From Limimaricola sp. G21655-S1 (GTDB lineage Bacteria; Pseudomonadota; Alphaproteobacteria; Rhodobacterales; Rhodobacteraceae): a stretch of DNA of 64,000 bases. Below, piece after piece: positions 1 through 8,950 of the stretch. Within the stretch, counting starts at the first letter, position 1. Each line of letters opens with the position of its first letter. The stretch covers positions 37,306 to 101,305 of the forward strand of contig NZ_JAPWGO010000013.1 of assembly GCF_027213785.1 (NCBI RefSeq), in the 5' to 3' direction. The position numbers and the translations under genes were made by a program. Under the pieces are notes generated by a model. It made no database searches. It worked only from the letters and a program-made list of their open reading frames with translations, and was not told the DNA's origin.

Positions 1-309
1 GCGGCGCTCGACCGCGCGGCGGCCTCGGCGGCAGTCGAGACCTACAACATCGGTACCGGTCGGGGCTATTCGGTGCGCGAGATGCTCGACGCCTTCTCCA
101 CGGCGGTGGGTCGGGCGCTGCCATTCGAGGTGCTGCCGCGCCGCGCCGGCGATATCGCCGAGATGCAGGCTGATTGCGGGCATGCGGCCGAAAAGCTCGG
201 CTGGCGGGCGTCGTTGGGGGTGGAAGAGATGGCGCGCGACCTGTGGCGCTGGCAGCAGGCCAATCCGCAGGGCTACGCCACCGCGGCGGATCAGCTCGCC
301 GGCAGCTGA
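1..309 (+). CDS. galE: UDP-glucose 4-epimerase, C-terminal fragment
   Basis: The gene is open at the left edge, so only about 102 C-terminal residues are visible. They read through YNIGTGRGYSVREML and then FEVLPRRAGDIAEM, which is the characteristic C-terminal part of GalE (the conserved NIGTG..G.SV turn and the RRxGD substrate-binding segment). GalE interconverts UDP-glucose and UDP-galactose in the cytoplasm. The 3' end overlaps the convergent dehydratase gene by 19 bases. Position beside a sugar transferase and nucleotide-sugar enzymes suggests it supplies precursors for a surface polysaccharide. The NAD-binding and catalytic parts lie outside the window. Confidence 0.85.
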   Translation, partial: AALDRAAASAAVETYNIGTGRGYSVREMLDAFSTAVGRALPFEVLPRRAGDIAEMQADCGHAAEKLGWRASLGVEEMARDLWRWQQANPQGYATAADQLAGS

Positions 310-2312
310 CCCCGCCCTTCGGCGGCGGCGAGGGCCAGCGCCTTGCCGCCTTCGACCCAGCGCGCCACCACGGCGCGCAGCGCGTCGCTGTCATTCTCGG
401 TCACGGCGGCGCGCAGGGCCCGCATCCCCGCCGCCACCTCGATCTCGCTCAGATGCGCCTCGCGCGCGAGCATGATCTTGGGATGCGGGGTGCCGACCTG
501 GCCTTCGCCGATCAGCAGTTCCTCGTGCAGCTTCTCGCCCGCGCGCAGGCCGGTCAACCTGATCTCGATGTCGCCCTCGGGATTGGTCTCGTCGCGTACC
601 GTGTAGCCCGCCGCCTCGATCATCTGTCGCGCGAGATCGTAGATCTGCACCGGCGCCCCCATATCGAGCACGAAGACGTCGCCGCCGGTGGCGAAGGTCC
701 CGGCGACCAGAACGAGCCGCGCGGCTTCGGGAATGGTCATGAAGTAGCGCGTCACCTCGCGATGGGTGAGGGTGACGGGACCGCCCTTGCAGATCTGGTC
801 GTGGAACAGCGGGATCACCGAGCCGGAGGAGCCCAGGACGTTGCCGAAGCGGACCATCGAATATATCGTGCCGTTCGAGCGGCTGGCCAGATCCTGCACC
901 ACCAGCTCGGCCATGCGCTTCGAGGCGCCCATCATGTTCTTGGGGCGGACCGCCTTGTCGGTGGAGATCAGGATGAAGCGCGCCACACCGGCCTCTCCGG
1001 CGGCCTGGGCGAGCGTATGCGTGCCCAGCACGTTGTTGGCGAAGCCCGAGACAGGATTGCTCTCGACCAGCGGCACATGTTTGTAGGCCGCCGCATGCAG
1101 GACGATCTCGATCTCCTGGTCGGCGAGCACGCGGCGCACCAGCGGCGCGTCGCAGACCGATCCCAGCACCGGTACGATCTCGACCTGCTGCTCCGTGGCC
1201 AGCGCGGACAGCTCCTGGTCGAGCTTGTAGAGCGCCAGCTCCGACATTTCGAAGAGAACCAGCCGCCGTGGCCGGCAGGCGAGGATCTGGCGGCACAGCT
1301 CGGAGCCAATCGAGCCGCCGGCACCCGAAATCATTACAGAAGACCCGCGATAGGTCTCCGATCCGCCGGGCAATTCCGCATCTAGCGGCGCGCGGCCGAG
1401 GAACTGGCCGGGCACCACGGGGCGCAGCTGCTCGACCAGCGGCACCCCGTTGCCTGCAAGCTGGGCGAAGGAGGGCAGGGTCTGCACGTCGAGACCCTTC
1501 TCTTCCAGCTGCCGCGACAGCTGCGCCAGCCGGGCACGCGGCACCGAGGGCATGGCCAGCAGCACCCGGTCGACATGCTTGGTCCGGGCCAGCCGGGCGA
1601 TGGCGGCCGGGGCGTGCACGTGCAGCCCTTGGACGATCGCGCCCTGCAGCATCTTGTTGTCGTCGATATAGGCGACGGGACGGACCGTCTCGTCGGTCCG
1701 AAGCGCCGCGACCAGCTGCTGACCCGTACGACCGGCACCGTAGACCAGCACCCTGAGCTTGGGCCTGTGCCGATAGGCGCTCAGCACCAGCTTGAGCATC
1801 ACGGCACGGGAGCTGACCGCGAGCAGCAGGTAGACCATCGCGAAGGAGACGAAGGTGGCGCCCGGCAAGGTGCCGCCCACGGCCCGGTCGATCAGCCCGG
1901 CCGAAAGCGCCAGCAGAACCGCATGCGTGGCCGAAAGGGCGATGGCCCGGCTTTCATAGGCCTTGAGCTGCACCCGATGGATGTTCATCGCGATCTCGAT
2001 CAGGGCGCAGATCGCCATCAGCATGAGGAGGAGCTGCCAGTGCTGCTGGAGCTCGGCGCCCAGCGGCGCGCGGTTCAGATGCAGCGACAGCGCGGCAAGA
2101 AACGCCACCGGGACCAGCGCCACGTCGTTGGTCAGTACCATCCATTGTTTGGTGGAGCGGGAGAGATGCGTGATGAATCCGAGCAATTCGACAAGTTTGC
2201 CCATTTTTTCGCCCATGCTGGCCCGAAAGCCCTGCTCAGCCGCGACCGTGTCTGACATTTTCGCCCGCATCACAGCAAATTCCGTGTCCCTTGTAATCCG
2301 ACGCCGGGTCAT
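291..2312 (-). CDS. Membrane-anchored nucleotide-sugar epimerase/dehydratase (CapD/WbpM-like)
   Basis: This 673-residue protein has the layout of the large UDP-sugar 4,6-dehydratases. About four hydrophobic segments lie at residues 55-165. A CoA-binding-like Rossmann domain follows (VLVYGAGRTGQQL near 187), then an extended SDR catalytic domain with MISGAGGSIGSELCRQ near residue 328 for NAD(P). The later motifs HAAAYKHVPLVE, STDKAVRPKNMMGASKRMAE and VRFGNVLGSSGSV are typical of the family. It probably modifies a UDP-HexNAc for capsule, LPS or exopolysaccharide. It starts 3 bases after the stop of the upstream sugar transferase, so the two are co-transcribed. No clear ribosome binding site marks the start; internal Met codons at residues 15, 19 and 33 are alternatives. 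The exact sugar product cannot be told. Confidence 0.85.
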   Translation of the reverse strand: MTRRRITRDTEFAVMRAKMSDTVAAEQGFRASMGEKMGKLVELLGFITHLSRSTKQWMVLTNDVALVPVAFLAALSLHLNRAPLGAELQQHWQLLLMLMAICALIEIAMNIHRVQLKAYESRAIALSATHAVLLALSAGLIDRAVGGTLPGATFVSFAMVYLLLAVSSRAVMLKLVLSAYRHRPKLRVLVYGAGRTGQQLVAALRTDETVRPVAYIDDNKMLQGAIVQGLHVHAPAAIARLARTKHVDRVLLAMPSVPRARLAQLSRQLEEKGLDVQTLPSFAQLAGNGVPLVEQLRPVVPGQFLGRAPLDAELPGGSETYRGSSVMISGAGGSIGSELCRQILACRPRRLVLFEMSELALYKLDQELSALATEQQVEIVPVLGSVCDAPLVRRVLADQEIEIVLHAAAYKHVPLVESNPVSGFANNVLGTHTLAQAAGEAGVARFILISTDKAVRPKNMMGASKRMAELVVQDLASRSNGTIYSMVRFGNVLGSSGSVIPLFHDQICKGGPVTLTHREVTRYFMTIPEAARLVLVAGTFATGGDVFVLDMGAPVQIYDLARQMIEAAGYTVRDETNPEGDIEIRLTGLRAGEKLHEELLIGEGQVGTPHPKIMLAREAHLSEIEVAAGMRALRAAVTENDSDALRAVVARWVEGGKALALAAAEGRGQLPAS

Positions 2313-2315
2313 TGA

Positions 2316-2990
2316 TCAATCTGCGGTGGCGGGAACCCGCCGAGGCCGTGCCTTTGGTGGGAACCTGCGAGGCGCCAGCCGCAACACCCTGCCCGCCGTT
2401 TCAGCGATCAGGCCGATATCGTGGCAGATCGTGGCGTGGCGCTGATAGATCAGATCCAGCCGCGCCTTGCGGGGCACGCAGCGGCGGCGATAGACCGCAT
2501 CGGTTTCTTCGGCCGAGCGGCAATGCGCCAGAAGTCGCTCCTCGGTGGCGTGATAGCGCAGGCTGGCCAGCCCGGTGATGCCGGGCCGCGAGCGCAGCAC
2601 CGCCGCATAGAGATCGGGGAAGGCTTCGACGTAGATGCGCAAAGGCGGCCTGGGACCGACGAGGCTGATATCGCCGCGGATCACGTTCCACAGCTGCGGC
2701 AACTCGTCGGCGCGGGTCCGTCGCAGCATGCGGTGCAGCCCTGACATGCGGTCCGATTTGTCACCGCCGGTCACGCCGGTGGCGCGGGTGCCGTAGGGGG
2801 CGGGGCGCATGGTCCGCAGCTTGATCAGGCCAAAGGACTGCTCCGGCGTGCGCATCCGCTCGGCCACGTAGAAGACCGGCCGTCCCTCTTTCACGAGCAA
2901 GAGCAGGACGAGCGCGGCCAGTACCGGCCACAGCAGAGCCAGCAGCAGGATCGACACCGTAAGGTCGAAGGCGCGCTTGGCCGGCGTCAT
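2316..2990 (-). CDS. Undecaprenyl-phosphate sugar phosphotransferase (bacterial sugar transferase family)
   Basis: This 224-residue protein belongs to the initiating transferases that move a sugar 1-phosphate onto a lipid carrier at the inner membrane. It begins with the usual KRAFDL motif and one hydrophobic segment (about residues 10-35). It then shows FGLIKLRTMRP, the LRRTRADELPQLWNVIRGD core and SLVGPRPPL, which are the hallmarks of the PglC/WbaP catalytic domain (PF02397). Its length matches the short PglC-like forms. It overlaps the preceding SDR gene by 4 bases (ATGA) and precedes the dehydratase by 3 bases, so the three form one operon. The transferred sugar is unknown. Confidence 0.88.
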   Translation of the reverse strand: MTPAKRAFDLTVSILLLALLWPVLAALVLLLLVKEGRPVFYVAERMRTPEQSFGLIKLRTMRPAPYGTRATGVTGGDKSDRMSGLHRMLRRTRADELPQLWNVIRGDISLVGPRPPLRIYVEAFPDLYAAVLRSRPGITGLASLRYHATEERLLAHCRSAEETDAVYRRRCVPRKARLDLIYQRHATICHDIGLIAETAGRVLRLAPRRFPPKARPRRVPATAD

Positions 2991-3841
2991 GCAAGCCTCC
3001 AGCCGGCCAGCCGCGCCTCGGCCACGAGACCGGGCGCGGTGGCGGTGGCGACAGGGCCGGCGATGGCGGCAAGCTGCGCCGTGTCGAGAAGAGTTTCGGG
3101 CAAGGCGGTTTCCGGAGCGGGGCGCCAGTGCCAGCGCGCTCCGGCTGCTTCAAGCAGCGCCTCCATAGGCACCGCGCCGGGTTGCGCGAGGTTCAGGACG
3201 GGTGGCAGCTCCGGAGCCGACAGAAGCGCAGAGACGACCCGCGCCAGGCTCAGCGGCCCGACATAGGCGCGGCGCGGCCCGTGCCCCTCGGTGAAACGGT
3301 CGAGCGTGACCTGCCTGGCGGCCATCGCGTCGAACAGCTGGTCGCAGCCCGCGACATTGGCAAGCCGCAGGCAACAGGCGCGGGGCGCCTCGGCGCCCAG
3401 CCTGTCGACCTCTTCGGCGACCGCGCGCTCCATGTCCAGCTTGGCCATGCCATAGGCGTTTGCGGGGCTGGCCTCCGTCTCTCGACAAGGGCCTTCGGCA
3501 CGGCCGTAGACCGCGGCCGAGGACATCAGCAGCACCGGGCCGAGATCGTCGCGCGCGGCAAGGCGCAAAGCGGCCCGGGCGAGGTCGGCATTGGCGGCAA
3601 GCTCTTCCGGGGATCCCGATGTCACCCCCGCCAGAACGACGACGCCTTCGGGTCGTTCATGAAGCGGCGGTGCCGGCTCCCGCATGTCCCAGGCGTAATC
3701 GCCCCGCCGGCCATGCCACAGCGCGGCCCGCCCCTCCGGCCAATGCCCGTCTTGGGCCAGCTTGCGCAGTGCCCGGCCAAGTCGTCCGGTGCCGCCGAGA
3801 ATCAGCGGACCCGTCTGTGAAGGGGTTGCGATCATGTCCAT
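2987..3841 (-). CDS. NAD(P)-dependent sugar-nucleotide epimerase/dehydratase (SDR)
   Basis: This 284-residue short-chain dehydrogenase-type protein has a glycine-rich nucleotide-binding loop (GGTGRLG, about residues 17-23). SSAAVYG is followed by the catalytic pair in YGMAK. The second half is variable, as in UDP-sugar epimerases and reductases. It is the first gene of the three-gene polysaccharide operon, and its stop overlaps the next start by 4 bases. A role in making or reducing an activated sugar is inferred from family and position. A start two codons later (MIATP) is equally possible. Confidence 0.75.
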   Translation of the reverse strand: MDMIATPSQTGPLILGGTGRLGRALRKLAQDGHWPEGRAALWHGRRGDYAWDMREPAPPLHERPEGVVVLAGVTSGSPEELAANADLARAALRLAARDDLGPVLLMSSAAVYGRAEGPCRETEASPANAYGMAKLDMERAVAEEVDRLGAEAPRACCLRLANVAGCDQLFDAMAARQVTLDRFTEGHGPRRAYVGPLSLARVVSALLSAPELPPVLNLAQPGAVPMEALLEAAGARWHWRPAPETALPETLLDTAQLAAIAGPVATATAPGLVAEARLAGWRLA

Positions 3842-3877
3842 CGGCTACCCGATCGGCGCTCGCAAGGCCAGATCCTC

Positions 3878-4486
3878 TCAACCGCGGAACACCGAACGCG
3901 ACCCGATCAGCCGCAAAGTGCCGCTCAGATAGCACACTGCTCCGAATACCCATGCCAGAGGCGCGAAGTAGCCGGGCAGCAGGCAAAGCAGCACGAAGAA
4001 GCCGATCGTCTCGGTGCCCTCCAGCAATCCGTTCGAAAAGTAGAGCGACTTGATGCCCTGCGCCGAGGTCTGCATGCGCTTCTTCTCGGCGAGGATCGCG
4101 TAACCGAGGAATGTGGTGCCGTTGAAGTAGAAGGCGGCGAGCAGGAACCCGCCCGCGGCGCCATTGGCCGCCGGATCGGCCAGGACGAAGGCAAGCGGGA
4201 TCGCGCCGTAGAAGGCGAAATCGGCGGCGATATCGAGATAGCCGCCCCAGTCGGTCCGGCGCGTGGCGCGGGCCACCGCCCCGTCGAGCCCGTCGGCGAG
4301 GCGCGACGCCAAGAGCGGCAGCAGGGCCCAGCCCGGCGCGCCGAGCGCGATCATCGCCGCCGCGGCAAGGCCGAGCCCCAGCCCGGCCAGCGTCACTCCA
4401 TCCGCGGTCGCCCCGGCGCGCGCCAATCTGCGACCGAGCCGGTTGAGCGGCGGGTCGATCAGGCGGCGGGCGGCGGCGTCGAGCAT
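3878..4486 (-). CDS. CDP-alcohol phosphatidyltransferase family protein
   Basis: This membrane protein of about 202 residues carries the CDP-alcohol phosphotransferase signature D-G-x2-A-R-x8-G-x3-D-x3-D, read as DGLDGAVARATRRTDWGGYL followed by DIAAD. Such enzymes displace CMP from a CDP-alcohol with a second alcohol to make phospholipid or polyol-phosphate lipids. Several transmembrane stretches surround the motif. The Met at 4486 was preferred because 26 upstream in-frame residues are polar and lack family character. It lies 36 bases downstream of the SDR gene start on the same strand but may be a separate unit. The substrate alcohol cannot be deduced. Confidence 0.8.
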   Translation of the reverse strand: MLDAAARRLIDPPLNRLGRRLARAGATADGVTLAGLGLGLAAAAMIALGAPGWALLPLLASRLADGLDGAVARATRRTDWGGYLDIAADFAFYGAIPLAFVLADPAANGAAGGFLLAAFYFNGTTFLGYAILAEKKRMQTSAQGIKSLYFSNGLLEGTETIGFFVLLCLLPGYFAPLAWVFGAVCYLSGTLRLIGSRSVFRG

Positions 4487-4579
4487 CGGGACGGCTTTCT
4501 TCGGGGGCGACCCATCATCGCGCCATGACCGCCGCACGTCCATCGCGCACGGCCTGGATGACACGATGGTGAGGGGGCG

Positions 4580-5050
4580 TCACATCGTGTCGTCGATGAT
4601 CGGCTGCATCGAGACATAGGTGGAGGTGCCCGCGACGCCGGGCAGGGCCGAGATCTTGGTGCCCAACACCTCGCGATAGCTGCGGATGTCGCGGGTCCGC
4701 ACCTTGAGCAGGTAGTCGAAGCTGCCGGCGATCAGGTGACACTGCTCCACCTCGGTGATCAGCCGCACGGCGGCGTTGAAGGCGGCAAGCGATTTCTCGG
4801 TGGTGTCGGCGAGCCGCACCTCGACGAAAGCGACGTGGTCGAGGCCAAGCTTGGCCGGGTCGATCACCGTCCGAAAACCTCGAATCACGCCCTTTTCCTG
4901 CAGCCGTTTCAGGCGCACCTGGCAGGGCGATTTCGACAGGCCGACCCGGACCGCCAGTTCGGTCACCGGAAGCCGAGCATTTGCTGCCAGTTCGGCGAGA
5001 ATGCGGTAGTCCGTGCGGTCAAGATGGCTGCCGGTGTCGGAATTGCTCAT
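4580..5050 (-). CDS. putR: Lrp/AsnC-family regulator of proline catabolism (PutR-like)
   Basis: This 156-residue protein has an N-terminal winged helix-turn-helix (LDRTDYRILAELAANARLPV, then VGLSKSPCQVRLKRLQEKGV) and a C-terminal RAM ligand-binding domain with HLIAGSFDYLLKVRTRDI. It is transcribed away from putA across a short shared promoter region. That arrangement is known for PutR in Agrobacterium and Rhodobacter, where it activates putA in response to proline. The start at 5050 was chosen over one five codons upstream because a GGGA precedes it at proper distance. The specific PutR assignment rests on the neighbourhood as well as the family. Confidence 0.87.
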   Translation of the reverse strand: MSNSDTGSHLDRTDYRILAELAANARLPVTELAVRVGLSKSPCQVRLKRLQEKGVIRGFRTVIDPAKLGLDHVAFVEVRLADTTEKSLAAFNAAVRLITEVEQCHLIAGSFDYLLKVRTRDIRSYREVLGTKISALPGVAGTSTYVSMQPIIDDTM

Positions 5051-5087
5051 CTTTCGTCCCGCCATATCAAGAGAAATCGGGCAAAAA

Positions 5088-5119
5088 GCGCGCTTTCCGT
5101 CGATTTTCGGGAAACGCGC
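5088..5119. promoter_or_regulatory. Imperfect inverted repeat in the putR-putA intergenic region
   Basis: Arms GCGCGCTTTCCG (5088-5099) and CGGGAAACGCGC (5108-5119) form an inverted repeat offset by one base, around an AT-rich spacer. It sits between the divergent putR and putA starts, where an Lrp-type regulator would bind. The operator role is inferred. Confidence 0.45.
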
Positions 5120-5172
5120 CTTAGCTGATCAGGGATAGGATGAACCTGTCTTTTACTCAAGGGGGTCCGCCA

Positions 5173-8100
5173 ATGAGCGAGCTTGACGATCTGCGCATCC
5201 GCATCCGTGCCGATCATCGACGCGACGAGGCGGCTGTCCTCGCCGATCTGATGGCCGCCGACCCGATCTCGGAGGAGCTGCGCGCCGCCGCCACGCGGCG
5301 CGGCGCCCAGCTGGTGCGCGCGATCCGCGACGATACGCGTCCCGGCATCATGGAGGCGTTCCTCGCCGAGTACGGCCTTTCGACCCGCGAGGGCATCGCG
5401 TTGATGTGCCTCGCCGAGGCGCTGCTGCGGGTGCCCGACGCCAAGACCATCGACGCGCTGATCGACGACAAGATCACGCCGTCGGACTGGAGCGCGCATC
5501 TCGGGAAAGCGGCTTCCCCGCTGGTCAACGCCTCGACCTGGGCACTGATGCTGACCGGCAAGGTGCTCGACGAGAAGGGCGAGGGGCTCGGCCTCGTGCT
5601 GCGCCGCGCGATCAAGCGTCTGGGCGAGCCTGTGATCCGCGCCGCGACCTATGCGGCGATGCGCGAGATGGGCAAGACCTTCGTCCTCGGCCGCGACATC
5701 GACGAGGCGATCAAGCGCAGCCAGGGGCCCGCGAAGAAGGGCGCCACCTACAGCTACGACATGCTGGGCGAGGCGGCGCTGACCGCGAAGGACGCGGCCG
5801 GCTTCATGAAGAGCTACGAGAACGCGATCGCGCGGATCTCGAAGGAGGCCACCTCGGCCGACATCCGCGACAACCCCGGCATCTCGGTCAAGCTCTCGGC
5901 GCTGCACCCGCGCTACGAGGAGGCCCAGCGCGAGCGGGTCATGGAAGAGCTGGTGCCGCGGCTGTCGAAGCTCGCCCGCGCCGCCAAGGCGGGGAACATG
6001 GGTCTCAACGTCGACGCCGAGGAGGCCGACCGTCTCGACCTGTCGCTCGACATCATCGAGGCGGTGCTGTCCGACCCCGAACTGGCCGGTTGGGACGGCT
6101 TCGGCGTCGTGGTGCAGGCCTATGGCCGCCGCGTCGGCGGCGTGCTCGACTGGCTCTACGCGCTGGCCGAAAAACTCGACCGCAAGATCATGGTGCGGCT
6201 CGTCAAGGGCGCCTACTGGGATACCGAGATCAAGCGCGCGCAGGTCGAGGGGCTGGAGGATTTCCCGGTCTTCACCGAGAAGGCCGCGACCGACGTGGCA
6301 TGGCTGTCCTGCGCACATCGCCTGCTGGGCATGACCGACCGGATCTACCCGCAATTCGCCACCCACAACGCCCATTCCGTTGCCGCCGTGATGGAAATGG
6401 CGGGCGAGCGGCGCGATTTCGAATTCCAGCGCCTGCACGGAATGGGCGAGGCGCTGCACGACAAGCAGATGGAGTGCGAGGGCACGCGGCTGCGCATCTA
6501 TGCGCCGGTGGGCGCGCATCGCGACCTGCTGGCCTATCTGGTGCGCCGGCTGCTGGAGAACGGGGCGAATTCGAGCTTCGTGAACCAGATCGTCGACGAG
6601 AAGGTGCCCGCCGAGGTGGTCGCCGCCGATCCGTTCGAGAAGCTGGGCGGGCCGCGCCCCAAGGAGTTGCGCGATCCGCGCGCGCTGTTCCAGCCCGAGC
6701 GCGAGAACTCGCGCGGCTGGGACCTGACGGCGGTCGATGCGCTGGCCGAGTTCGACGCGGGCCGCGACGCGTTCCGCAACACCAAGTGGCGCTCCGAGCC
6801 GATCCTCGCCACCGAGGAGCCCGCCGAAGGCGCCGAGGTGATCCCGGTGACCAGCCCCGCCGATCCCTCCGACGTGGTGGGCGAGGTGATGATGTCGTCC
6901 AAGGCCGATGTCGAAAATGCCATCGCGCTCGCGCGGCGCTGGCAGGCGCCGGCCTCGGACCGTGGCGCCGCGCTGCGCCGCGCCGCCGAACTGTTCGAGG
7001 AGCATGCGCACGAGTTCTTCGCGCTCACCGCGCGCGAGGCCGGCAAGACGCCGAAGGATGCCGTGGCCGAACTGCGCGAGGCGGTCGATTTCCTGCGTTA
7101 TTACGCGGCGCGTGGCGAGGAGCTGAAGGACCCGGCCCGCGGCACCTTCGCCTGCATCAGCCCCTGGAACTTCCCGCTGGCGATCTTCACCGGTCAGGTG
7201 GCCGCGGCGCTGGCGGCGGGCAATGCCGTGCTGGCGAAACCGGCTGAATCCACGCCGCTCACCGCGGCGCTGGGCGTTAGGCTGCTGCACGAGGCGGGCG
7301 TGCCGCGCGATGCACTGCAACTGCTGCCGGGCGCGGGGCGCGTCGTGGGGGCGGCGATCACCTCCGACCCGCGCATCGCGGGCGTGTGCTTCACTGGCTC
7401 GACCGAGACCGCCATCGGCATCGACCGCGCCATGGCCGCCAACATGGACCCGACCGCGCCGCTCATCGCCGAGACCGGCGGGCTGAACGCGATGATCGTC
7501 GATTCCACCGCGCTGCCCGAGCAGGCGGTGCGCGACATCGTCAATTCGGCCTTCCAATCGGCGGGGCAGCGCTGCTCGGCGCTGCGCATGCTCTACCTGC
7601 AGGAGGACATCGCCGAGCATTTCCTCGAGATGCTGAAAGGCGCCACCGAGGAGATGCAGGTCGGCGACCCGTGGAGCCACGCCACCGATGTCGGCCCGGT
7701 GATCGACGGGCGCGCCGAGAAGGGCATCCGCGAACATGTCGAGAAGGCGCGCGCCGAGGGCCGCCTGCTGTGGCAGCTCGAGACGCCGTCGAAGGGCCAC
7801 TACATCGGTCCGGCGCTGATCCGCCTGAACGGGATCGAGGAGCTGGAGCGCGAGGTGTTCGGGCCGGTGCTGCATGTCGCCACCTTCAAGGCGGGCGAGA
7901 TCGACGCGGTCATCGACGCGGTCAACGCCACCGGCTACGGGCTGACCTTCGGCCTGCACACCCGGATCGACGACCGGGTCGAGCATGTGACGCGGCGCGT
8001 GAAGGTCGGCAATCTCTACGTCAACCGCAACCAGATCGGCGCCATCGTCGGCTCCCAGCCTTTCGGCGGCGAGGGGCTGTCGGGGACCGGGCCCAAGGCC

Positions 8101-8649
8101 GGCGGGCCGCGCTACGTTGCGCGTTTCACCGAGCCGATGCGCATTGCCTCGCTGCCCGCCAATGGCCGCGAGGTACCGAGCGAGAAGGTGCAGAAGCTGC
8201 TCGACGCCGCGGCCCCCGATCCGGATCGGCGCGACACCGTCACCCTGCCGGGGCCGACGGGGGAATCGAACCGTCTTTCGGTGGTGCCGCGTGGCACCGT
8301 GCTTTGCCTCGGTCCCTCGGCCGAAGAGGCGAGGGCGCAGATCGAGACCGCCCGCGCCGCCGGCTGCGCCACCGTCGGCGTGGCGCCGGGACTCTCGGGG
8401 GAGGGCAATCTCGACGGTACGCTTGACCCCGCGGCGCTGGAGAAGCTCTCGGGTTTCGACGCGGTCGCCCTGCGAGGCGGAGCGGATGCCCTGCGGCCGC
8501 TGCGCAAGGCGCTCGCCGCGCGAGAGGGACGGCGTATCCCGTTGCTTTCCGAAGAGGATCTGGCACTGCGACTGCAGCTTGAGCGCCACGTCTGCGTCGA
8601 CACCACGGCCGCGGGCGGCAATGCCAGCCTGCTGGCCAGCGTCGGCTGA
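5173..8649 (+). CDS. putA: Bifunctional proline dehydrogenase / L-glutamate-gamma-semialdehyde dehydrogenase
   Basis: This 1158-residue enzyme oxidises proline to glutamate in two steps at the inner face of the membrane. The FAD-dependent proline dehydrogenase domain (about 130-460) contains RLVKGAYWDTEIK and YAPVGAHRDLLAYLVRRL. The NAD-dependent aldehyde dehydrogenase domain (about 540-970) has SPWNFPLAIFTGQVAAALAA, the catalytic Glu in AETGG and the catalytic Cys in GQRCSALR near residue 799. A C-terminal tail follows. The N-terminus lacks the ribbon-helix-helix DNA-binding domain of enterobacterial PutA, so control probably falls to the adjacent Lrp-type gene. The start at 5173 follows a strong AAGGGGG site; an earlier Met at 5140 has none. 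Confidence 0.97.
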   Translation: MSELDDLRIRIRADHRRDEAAVLADLMAADPISEELRAAATRRGAQLVRAIRDDTRPGIMEAFLAEYGLSTREGIALMCLAEALLRVPDAKTIDALIDDKITPSDWSAHLGKAASPLVNASTWALMLTGKVLDEKGEGLGLVLRRAIKRLGEPVIRAATYAAMREMGKTFVLGRDIDEAIKRSQGPAKKGATYSYDMLGEAALTAKDAAGFMKSYENAIARISKEATSADIRDNPGISVKLSALHPRYEEAQRERVMEELVPRLSKLARAAKAGNMGLNVDAEEADRLDLSLDIIEAVLSDPELAGWDGFGVVVQAYGRRVGGVLDWLYALAEKLDRKIMVRLVKGAYWDTEIKRAQVEGLEDFPVFTEKAATDVAWLSCAHRLLGMTDRIYPQFATHNAHSVAAVMEMAGERRDFEFQRLHGMGEALHDKQMECEGTRLRIYAPVGAHRDLLAYLVRRLLENGANSSFVNQIVDEKVPAEVVAADPFEKLGGPRPKELRDPRALFQPERENSRGWDLTAVDALAEFDAGRDAFRNTKWRSEPILATEEPAEGAEVIPVTSPADPSDVVGEVMMSSKADVENAIALARRWQAPASDRGAALRRAAELFEEHAHEFFALTAREAGKTPKDAVAELREAVDFLRYYAARGEELKDPARGTFACISPWNFPLAIFTGQVAAALAAGNAVLAKPAESTPLTAALGVRLLHEAGVPRDALQLLPGAGRVVGAAITSDPRIAGVCFTGSTETAIGIDRAMAANMDPTAPLIAETGGLNAMIVDSTALPEQAVRDIVNSAFQSAGQRCSALRMLYLQEDIAEHFLEMLKGATEEMQVGDPWSHATDVGPVIDGRAEKGIREHVEKARAEGRLLWQLETPSKGHYIGPALIRLNGIEELEREVFGPVLHVATFKAGEIDAVIDAVNATGYGLTFGLHTRIDDRVEHVTRRVKVGNLYVNRNQIGAIVGSQPFGGEGLSGTGPKAGGPRYVARFTEPMRIASLPANGREVPSEKVQKLLDAAAPDPDRRDTVTLPGPTGESNRLSVVPRGTVLCLGPSAEEARAQIETARAAGCATVGVAPGLSGEGNLDGTLDPAALEKLSGFDAVALRGGADALRPLRKALAAREGRRIPLLSEEDLALRLQLERHVCVDTTAAGGNASLLASVG

Positions 8650-8659
8650 TCCAGAACCC

Positions 8660-8694
8660 GAAGCGCGCGCCCATCGAAGCCCGGCGCGCGCTTC
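8660..8694 (+). terminator. Rho-independent-like terminator of putA
   Basis: A perfect 12-bp stem, GAAGCGCGCGCC with GGCGCGCGCTTC, encloses an 11-base loop. It begins 10 bases after the putA stop and is followed by the T-rich GCTCTTGT. Confidence 0.8.
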
Positions 8695-8950
8695 GCTCTT
8701 GTCGGCTCCCGGGGGCGCAGATGCTGCCATTCCCGGGGGTCATGTTCCAAGACTTGGCTGCGCCGGGACCCACGGGTGATGCGCCATTCGGAAGCGATGG
8801 TGGAGCTTCTCCGTTTGGAACCTTGTTCTCAATGAGAGCTATCTAGGGTGACCATGTAACGGGATTTTGCGTAATTCGCCTTCAAAACGGTGACCGCGTT
8901 GTCGTCGATCCGCGCTAGGCTGCGATCGTCATTAGCCAGGGGAGGGGCGC
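8695..8950. other. Intergenic region with probable promoter of the leucine-catabolism operon
   Basis: No gene, tRNA or mobile element was recognised here. The heptamer GGTGACC, itself a palindrome around its centre base, occurs at 8847-8853 and again at 8889-8895. That is exactly 42 bases apart, about four helical turns. TTCTC-AAT-GAGAG forms a small inverted repeat near 8825-8838. A very strong ribosome binding site (GGGGAGGGG) sits immediately before the next gene. The promoter elements themselves could not be assigned confidently. Confidence 0.4.

Noticed and set aside
5047..8730. Very long open frame (over 1200 codons) on the minus strand opposite putA
   Set aside because: It is Arg/His/Gly-rich and repeats no family pattern. 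It arises from codon bias of the real gene on the other strand.
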